Shown here one piece after another: positions 57,101 to 64,000 of a stretch of DNA of 64,000 bases. Positions within the stretch are counted from its first letter, which is position 1, and every line of letters begins with the position of its first letter. The position numbers and the translations under genes are program-made. The DNA is from Liopterus haemorrhoidalis (Eukaryota; Arthropoda; Insecta; Coleoptera; Dytiscidae), in the NCBI GenBank assembly GCA_963971575.1, contig OZ020612.1, positions 64,106,869 to 64,170,868 on the forward strand, in the 5' to 3' direction. Below the pieces are notes generated by a model that made no database searches, had not been told where the DNA came from, and saw only the letters and a program-made list of their open reading frames with translations.

Positions 57101-57610
57101 TTAGGGGAACTGGAAAGAAATCCATTGCTTTAGAGAGCAAAATAAATGTTTTATCGAAATTTTTATTATGTATAATTGATACATATTACACAAAATATAA
57201 TTTCCATAATTATTTATTATGCCTTCTCAAAGTTGAACTAATTTTTCGATTCCCTCTCTATAGAAGTTTTCTGGTTTTGATTTAAAATAACTAATCATGT
57301 GATTTTCTATATTGTTGATATTTCGAAATTTTTTATCTCTGAGTGTAGGCTCCATAGACCAAAATAGGTAAAAATCGGAAGGCGCGGGATCGATTGAATA
57401 CGCTGGATGTGAAATAATTTCATAGTTTAAGTCCTGGATTTTTCGCGGGTTATTTTTGCTGAGTGTCGACGTGCATTGCCATTATGAAAAATGATTCTTT
57501 TTGGGTTAAATGAATTTGGACGTTTTCCTTTCGATTCTGAATTTGTTTTAACAATTAGATAAACTAAATCAGAAACTAAATGAAAAAAATCCAAATATAG
57601 TCCACACAAC
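57101..57610 (-). pseudogene. Mariner transposase C-terminal remnant (DD34D)
   Basis: Minus strand reads HNGNARRHSAKITREK (the second catalytic Asp has become Gly), then after a frameshift DLNYEIISHPAYSIDPAPSD then FYLFWSM (third Asp), LRDKKFRNINNIENH and KPENFYREGIEKLVQL*. With the frame repaired in the count, 34 residues separate the two catalytic positions. The outer end TTAGGGGAACTGGAAAG at 57101 follows TA (57099-57100) and is a mariner terminal repeat. The 5' end is not identified. Different subfamily from the mini-mariners. Confidence 0.82.
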
Positions 57611-58104
57611 CTGCATTAAGGCTTCCTGTACGCTTTCTTCCCTTTCTAGATACCTATGAAACCCTATAAGTAAAAATAACCACTTTTGATCCGAGTTGAA
57701 ATTAGCAAAATACGTTATTTTGTAATTACCTTTATATCTCTGTTTGTTATGCTAGTGCTTCTCAGAAGTTTTTTGCATAATTAAAATAATAAACATCTTC
57801 TATTTTTATCTGTGAGTTCATTCACCTATTTACCTATGCGAAACTGCATCAGATTTACATAGGAGTAATCATCAGATGTAACAGGCTATTAGATACACGC
57901 CTGCATGTGGGAGTGGGAGATCTCTCTGAATGTATGTGTACAGTCAAAGGATGGTATTCAACCATACTTCCTTCTGACCGCAGAAATGCACCAACGACGA
58001 CTCGTCAACGTAATTACAATGGGGCATTATTAATAGGATACGTATCTTTAAAATAAGCATTAGAATCAGTTTATTTAGATAAAAGGACACACAGGGCGTT
58101 TTTG

Positions 58105-58743
58105 CTCTAAAAAATATCAAAAACTTTTTCTTGCGTGGAACTACGGCATCGCAGACAATGCGAAACACTAATAGAGTATTTGGCTTTAGTGTTACTACGC
58201 AGCAGACAATATCAAATTGGTTCGCCAAATTTCGTACAGGTAAATTAAAAACCAAACAAAAACAAAAATAAACCTGGCTCATCGATCACAGCAGAAATAT
58301 ACTGCAACCAACTGGATGAAATGATGCAAAAACTTAAAGAAAAACAGCCTAGATTGGTCAACAGATCGACTCCTATCTTATTGCATGATAACGCTATACC
58401 ACACACTGCACAAATGACTGTGGCAAAACTACAGGAATTGGAGTTGGAACTTCTTCATCATCTTCCAGACTTAGCCCCTACAGACTACCACTTCTTCCGC
58501 AATTTGGACAACTTTTTAATAGGAAAACAGTTTAATTCCGACAATGCTGTAAAACTAGCCTTCCAGGAATTCATTGACTCTCGTCTGCCAGGTTTTTATA
58601 CCACCGGCCTGAACAACCTGCCGCTTAAATAGCAAAAGTGTATAAACAATATGGGTGCATACTTTGATGAATAAAATAATTCCTTATATTTGTTATCAAC
58701 CAACTTTCATTTTTTTCTAAAAATTTCATTCTTGACGACCTAA
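58105..58743 (+). pseudogene. Mini-mariner, internally deleted transposase (copy 2)
   Basis: Helix-turn-helix part SVTTQQTISNWFAKFRTGKL near 58187-58246, then the jump to ITAEIYCNQLDEM in a shifted frame. The reading 58321-58632 follows: KEKQPRLVNRSTPILLHDNA (second Asp), LPDLAPTDYHFFRNLDNFL (third Asp), FQEFIDSRLPGFYTTGLNNL. It ends CINNMGAYFDE at TAA 58672. 31 residues lie between the catalytic Asp pair, three fewer than DD34D, because HPPYSPDL is shortened to HHLPDL. The right end CTTGACGACCTAA precedes TA at 58744. Shares its internal deletion with 45577-46265. Confidence 0.87.
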
Positions 58744-59985
58744 TACAAGAAGAAGTACAAGAAATATTAGGTAAATGAATAATATTTATAATTTCAAACT
58801 GTTTTATTTAATTTAAGTAAAATTTCATATGTGAAAAATTTATAGTTAAAGGAATAAAAATAAATTATTTTAATATCAGTGGCGTAGGAATGGAATTTTA
58901 GTTAAATATTAAAATGCAATGCGTCAGAACAGATGTAAATTTCCTAATCTATGTCGAATTGTGATGGTATCTAAACTAATGTCTAATGTTTATTAATTTT
59001 TAGGTTTTGTGTGTATGATTTGACACGAGTATTACTAATTAATTTGTCTAATTTTAATATATTAAAATAAATTTTACATTAAAATAACATTATAATATAT
59101 TAATAAATAAATTATGTAGAAAATCAAGTGTGATATTGATGGATATATTCAAATTTTAGACATAAAATAATTTAATGCTTTTCTGGTTAGGGCAGTTAAG
59201 GAGAAATATTTTACATAATTATTGGCGATTCGTAGCATGTGATAACCTAGTGCATTAAAGCGACTACTGTCACATATTATAGTATAGGCGCACAAACGTT
59301 TAAAGCATAGCATGTGATAACCTAGTGCATTAAAGCGACTGCTGTCACAAATTATAGTATACTCAAACGTTTAAGTCAAACAAAATAATATATGTACAAT
59401 AAAAATCTCCGTTTAACTTGCACAGACTTGTTCCACACACGTTGATTCAAGAACGCGCTTTGACATACACGCGGACATGTATTCTGGAATACAGACTTGT
59501 GTGATGGATTATTATCAACGGACGTACATATTTTTCATACACACATGATGGAACAAGTACTTGCGTTGATATATGCACTTACATATCCTAAGACAAGTCT
59601 CTCCGTATGTGAGAGACTTTACAGCTTACACTTGGCCGTAGCGATTAGTTGGCCACTACTGTATAATGGTCCATCCAGAGTATCCTTCTCATTACAACTA
59701 CGCCTGGAGTGAGATTAGTAGCTGGGAATTTTGTGGAGACAAATTAGACGTTCATAAAGATGTTCAATAGTATACGAACTTATCCAGATTGACTTTATAA
59801 CAGTGCGACTGTCCATGCGGTCGCATAAGACTCTGCGAGCACTAGATAAACACGTTGCGCTACTTTAGTTGTTGCAGCATTTTAGACGACCGTACGACAC
59901 CTTTCACTAGGAGCATTAATCAAGATTTTTGTCGCCAACCATTACGTCAAATGTATATAATAAACGAATCTTTTACGATGGTCTC
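58744..59985. other. No supported gene apart from a tandem duplication
   Basis: AT-rich to 59220; the 75-bp duplication is listed separately. 59390-59980 has no recognisable motif. Confidence 0.4.
59233..59385. repeat. 75-bp tandem duplication
   Basis: Two copies, 59233-59307 and from 59308, beginning TAGCATGTGATAACCTAGTG. They are identical over about 50 bp except two substitutions, then diverge by a small deletion before AAACGTTTAA. Confidence 0.85.
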
Positions 59986-60200
59986 TCACCTCCTCTTCGA
60001 CAGGCGTATGTATCTCTCCAGTTGCCATCCTGGAGACCTGTGTTTTCCATACAATTCTGTCTTCCAGGATCTTAGAGGTTTACCAGGTCTTCTGCGACCT
60101 TCTGACATCCAATTCCACACTATTTTGGGCTATCGTGTAACTGGCATTCTTTATAAATATCTTCTCTTCAATGATGTCGATTGCTTTCTTCAACACCTAT
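59986..60200 (-). pseudogene. LINE C-terminal end
   Basis: Minus strand RMPVTR*PKIVWNWMSEGRR then RPGKPLRSWKTELYGK, ending LSKRR at TGA 59986-59988. The layout HV.RM...R.PK...W.P.GRRRPG+P..SW is the extreme C-terminus of many RTE-like LINEs. One stop. The rest of the element is absent. Confidence 0.7.
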
Positions 60201-60429
60201 TTAGGTTTTAATTGGTTCATTACATACACGATCAAGTCTCGAGATATTGCAACTCTTCCAGAAATATATTTCTACAGCTATTAATCTTTTTTTATCCCAC
60301 TTATTTAACTCCCAGACTTCAAACCAAAACGTGTATATGTTTTCTAATATGGTCTTGTAAATGTACCGGGTTCAAATATCGGAATTAGATGTTATTTTTG
60401 ATTACCACTTAAGGAACGGAAAAGGGCGA

Positions 60430-60690
60430 ATAAATTTACAAATAAAAAGAAGAAAGTATGGTTGATTAGGTCACACTCTTCGAAGAACTTCTAGAGATAT
60501 GTGCCACTATGCACTAACAGACAACCCACAGGGTAGTAGAAGAAGAGGACAACCCAAAAACACCTGACGTTGATCAACACTGGCAGAGATATATGCATGG
60601 AGCTCTCAAAATCAAGACAAAGAATTCAATAATATAACATCACTGACTCTAAGTCATTGGCAGATGGAGGAGTAAAATGAAGACTATAGA
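60430..60690 (+). pseudogene. RTE-like LINE C-terminal end
   Basis: Reads IKRRKYG*LGHTLRRTSRDM, CHYALTDNPQGSRRRGQPKN, T*R*. W.GHTLRR....ALDWNPQG.RRRGRPKNTWR is the expected order; two Trp positions are TGA. Same C-terminal block as in 16802-17490 but in the other orientation. Confidence 0.75.
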
Positions 60691-61393
60691 CAGCCTATGT
60701 TATTTTTAGAAGCAGTCCAAAATCATCCGATGATGATCATGGATTATTGATAATGATTTGAAAAATTAAATAATATACTTGCATAAAATCCATCTTAATG
60801 GTACTCCAAAGAAAAATGTTTTTCAAATTGTTAATGATAATTTAGTGAATACGTATTGCCACATTCGCAAATTTTACCTTTTCTTTGTGTTAAATTTCTG
60901 AAATATTTATGTGTACGCCTCTGTATGTAAACCCTTGCCCTTAAGGAACAGTAACCCAGCAAATTCCCATTGCATATGCTAACAGCAATCCTTCGTATCT
61001 AAATCGTGGTATCTCTCACTGCAAAAACTACACTGTAAATTATTAGAAACGTTTTTCACTCGAGAACCGCTCGCCAAATGGCCAGTAGAGAACATTTTAG
61101 ATGGTAACGTTCGTTGTTACTTTTCCTCATTATTGTAACAGTGTCTGTTAAATTAGATCTGTATCTCACGTGAGAATGATCAAAACTAATGAACAAGGAA
61201 TTAGGGATAGAGTTTTTTATTCATTATGTACCCAAAGACGAATGAGAAATGGGTCAACTGAATAATTGCAAACATTCAACCTTTCCATATTTCAGAATCG
61301 AAGAGAACTCGTATTAGGGATCAATGGTTCTGAATAACACTGCATCCCAGACCTTCGCGATAATGTAGGTAATAGAGGATTACATATTTATAA

Positions 61394-62586
61394 TCATTTC
61401 TTGCATATATTGCACAATTGTTCCATGTTATATATAGCATGCTCAAGAAGTAAGTTTTTGAGATTATTTTTAAATTTTTTAATGTTTTGAGTGCATTTAT
61501 ATTTGTCAGGTAACATTAAATATAAACTAACAGAATTATATGCATTTTTTATAAACTCTAGTCTATGTCTAGGTGTACGAAACTTATTACGATTTCGAGT
61601 GTAGTACCCATGAACATCAGAATTAGTTTGCAAATTATGTTTTGATTTGTGTCTATAACACAGTACCTCTATTATGAACATACTGGGCAGTGTTAAGCTC
61701 TTATATTCAGTAAAATAATCCCTACAGGAAGTTCTAGTATTTATTCCAGCAATACATCGCAGCAATTATCCTTTTCTGAGCAATGAAGACGTCATTAGAT
61801 AATTTTATTGAACCCCAAAAACAAATTCCATACAATAAAATGGGATGTACATGGCCAAAATAAAATGTATTTAAGTAGTTGAAATTAACATGACTTTGAT
61901 CTGATTTGAAAGCATAATACATTTAATTTGCTAATGAGACTTTGACAGTGATAAGACCAATTCAAGTTCTCATCAATTAGTAAACCTAGAAACTTTGTAT
62001 TATTTACCTTAGTAATGTCTTTGGTACCAACATTAAATTTAATATCTAGTAAGTTTTTATTATTAATAATATGAAAATATAAGTTAGTTTTTTCGAAATT
62101 AAGATACAATTTATTAAATGCAAACCAATTATTCATATCATGTAGTAATTTGTTAGCTTTTTCTTGTATTTCTCCACAATTTTGTCGAGATATCAAGGCC
62201 GAAGTATCCTCAGCGTATATAGTTACGAAAGAGTTTATAAAAAAGAACAAATCATTTACAAAAAATAAAAATAAAATTAGACCTAACACCGATCCTTGAG
62301 GTACACCAATATTTATGGGTTAAAGATGAGACTTAGGATTTTCCCTTGTACCATTGCCTGATTTGTATGAAATTTTAACAAATTGCGATCTATTACATAA
62401 ATATGAGGAGAACCAGCCTACTAACAATACTATAATACATACTACCACCATATGTCTACTAACGATAGTAATAGTGCCACTAATAGGATTCCAAATAAGC
62501 GTAGTAGAGCTATTAATTTCAAACGGAAAATTAAGGTAATTTTGGCAGAAACAGTTTTTGGGAATATTTGTACAAAAATTATAATA
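61394..62586 (-). pseudogene. LINE reverse transcriptase remnant
   Basis: Minus strand, in order: WFSSYLCNRSQFVKISYKSG; GVPQGSVLGLILFLFFVNDL; TIYAEDTSALI (YADD site with Asp changed to Glu); WFAFNKLYLNFEKTNLYFHI; NTKFLGLLIDENLNW; LLYGICFWGS; and the C-terminal YYTRNRNKFRTPRHRLE...AYNSVSLYL..LPDKYK ending at 61394. Several frameshifts and stops. The layout fits Jockey/CR1-like LINEs. The part upstream of about 62540 is missing. The substituted YAED alone would disable polymerisation. Confidence 0.87.
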
Positions 62587-63465
62587 CAGTTGATTCCGCT
62601 TAATCAGGACACCGGTTAATCGGGACAGCCGCGTATTAAGGACAAATCCTAAAGAACGGAAACAAAACCGAGGAAATAACAAATTTACTTCGCTTTTTTG
62701 GGACAATATTCCGTTTAATCGGGACAGTAATCGTGTGAATTTCCCTGGCGCCAGGGAAAAATTGCCTGTAAAATATAGTTTGTAGCTGACAGTTGGCGAG
62801 CTGTAAAAACTAGCACAATACAAAATTATTTTAGTTATAATGCTTTAAAATCTACAGAGATTCCAGAGCACAGCAGGGACGAAGAAAATGAAATTTCACA
62901 AGTTGTTAATTGTCTTGAATTTTCGACATTTGACAATTGACAATTTACCATGTTATGACGATAAAGGAGATTATGAGGATGCAATTGTCGAAGGCATTAA
63001 ATCATAACATCAAAATTTTGAAGAACCCGACGACAGTGATGATGATGATCTTCCTGCGCCCGTAACTAACCGTGATGTAAAACAATTTATTGATAACTAC
63101 AGCGTTATTTTATGCAAGATGGAAATCCCATTTTAGCATTAAATATTTGCGCTGAATTTGTACAACTATAATCCCGCAAATACAAAAGGCAAACCACTTT
63201 AAAGGAATTCTTGCAAAATACATAATTTAATTTAAGTTTGAACATTATTTTTCTTTCAGAATTATGTTATTTATTATATCAGAATTTATATTATTTTTTA
63301 TTATGTATATAATTTTTTAATTATACGTATAGTTTTGTGAAATTTATCAAATATTAAAATATTCTAATCCTCTAATTATTTTTGTACTTTGGAAAATTGA
63401 GCCAGCCGGTTAATCGGGACAAAATGTACTAATCCCGATGTGTCCCGATTAAACGGAATCGACTT
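62587..63465. mobile_element. Non-autonomous Tigger-like element
   Basis: 879 bp. Left end CAGTTGATTCCGCTTAATCA, right (inward) ATTCCGTTTAATCGGGACAC near its terminus; TA flanks at 62585-62586 and 63466-63467. Repeated TTAATCGGGACA words lie inside both ends. A different family from the element at 23093. It sits between two LINE remnants. Confidence 0.87.
62950..63225 (+). pseudogene. Tigger transposase C-terminal tail with PIP-box-like motif
   Basis: One frame reads DDKGDYEDAIVEGIKS*, FEEPDDSDDDDLPAPVTNRD then VKQFIDNY (to about 63136). The next reads GNPILALNICAEFVQL*SRK and YKRQTTLKEFLQNT, stop TAA 63223-63225. The acidic stretch, a helical V...R.....D....L segment and a terminal QTTLKEFL repeat the order seen at 23261-23665; QTTLKEFL fits QxxLxxF(F/L), a PIP-box-like motif. 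A frameshift and two stops. N-terminal and catalytic domains are deleted. Confidence 0.7.
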
Positions 63466-63467
63466 TA

Positions 63468-63814
63468 TTAGCTTAACCCCATAATTGAATTCCGTATGTC
63501 CGAATTGGTTTCAATATACTTTTATAAATTAGAAGTTTATTGTAAACAATTGTTTGTTTGTTGTTGTGTTTTCTAATTTTCTGATCTAGTTGATTTCTTT
63601 TACTTCTAAGGTGGGCCTTCGAAGGCAGTCTTTTATCTAAGTGCATTCCTAGATATTTAATTTTATCAGTTGGCGGTAATGTTGTACTATTTAAGAAAAT
63701 TTGGGGACAAATAACTATTCTGTTGGTGAAAGTGATATGGTGAGATTTTGTATCATTTATTATGTATGGCTGCTGATAATGGAAAACTGTTTTTACTAGT
63801 ACCAATATGTACAT
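63468..63814 (-). pseudogene. Jockey-like LINE fragment
   Basis: Minus strand TDKIKYLGMHLDKRLPSKAH, RSKRNQLDQKIRKHN, YNKLLIYKSILKPIRTYGIQ, LWG then TAA. KYLG.HLD+RL...H...KR.QL...++........NKLL+YK.ILKPI.TYGIQLWG is a hallmark of Jockey LINEs just after the polymerase core. No continuation is found beyond the Tigger element, so this is a separate insertion from 61394-62586 or was truncated first. Confidence 0.82.
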
Positions 63815-64000
63815 ATATGTAGTTTCACATGGGCGAGTTGGCGCTTAAATGAACTAAAATAAATTGGAAACTTGTAGACTGTTTGATCACGTTAAGTAAG
63901 AACGTCATTCAAAGGAATATTCCAAGTATTGTATTTTTTGCAGGTTTTTCACGAAGACGTGTAACTGTGTCTCTATGGATCAAGTATAATAAGTTTACGC

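Overview
Animal nuclear DNA, almost certainly an insect: AT-rich, intron/intergenic-like, with no bacterial gene organisation and with transposon families typical of insect genomes. I find no host protein-coding gene that I can support. What can be read is a dense, old and partly nested collection of transposable elements (TEs). Almost all have stops, frameshifts or internal deletions, so the long lists of short ORFs in this window are mostly chance or TE debris. The species cannot be named from this sequence. || Layout. 1-2.4 kb: a DD37D (maT-like) mariner remnant and a Harbinger-type MITE. 3.2-4.2 and 24.3-25.2 kb: two copies of one short inverted-repeat element carrying a THAP-like zinc-finger start on one strand and a second protein start on the other. 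4.8-5.9, 40.9-42.0 and 46.3-46.9 kb: a dispersed repeat (family A) with a tRNA-like Pol III module and a terminal palindrome. 7.5-10.4 kb: MITEs and a mariner remnant. 13.5 kb: a perfect 17-bp hairpin abutting a 7 x 20 bp array. 14.5-17.5 kb: two LINE remnants facing opposite ways. 18.5-19.9 kb: mariner remnant, tRNA-like sequence, MITE. 23.1 kb: a Tigger/pogo element. 25.4 kb: a Merlin-like element. 27.7-29.1 kb: minisatellite, hAT ends, and a mariner split by a hAT element. 30-35.3 kb: repeat family D in inverted copies, a Penelope-like fragment and a 3-bp-TSD element. 39.1 kb: pogo-like MITE. 43.6-46.3 kb: two mariners. 48.3-49.2 kb: LINE RNase H end. 50.5-53.4 kb: two Harbinger-type elements. 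54.8 kb: long hairpin. 57.1-58.7 kb: two mariners. 60-63.8 kb: four LINE pieces, with a second Tigger element between two of them. || How the pieces relate. Several elements are deletion derivatives whose copies share the same internal junction (THAP element; mini-mariner at 45.6 and 58.1 kb), so the deleted form itself was amplified in trans by a full-length relative. Two unrelated Tigger-type elements both keep just the transposase tail with a PCNA-binding-like (PIP-box) motif. Target-site duplications give insertion order in places: a hAT element cuts a mariner catalytic codon at 28.69 kb, and the Tigger at 62.6 kb lies between two LINE fragments. The most interesting structures are the THAP derivative, the tRNA-like modules of family A, the PIP-box-retaining Tiggers and the two perfect or near-perfect hairpins.
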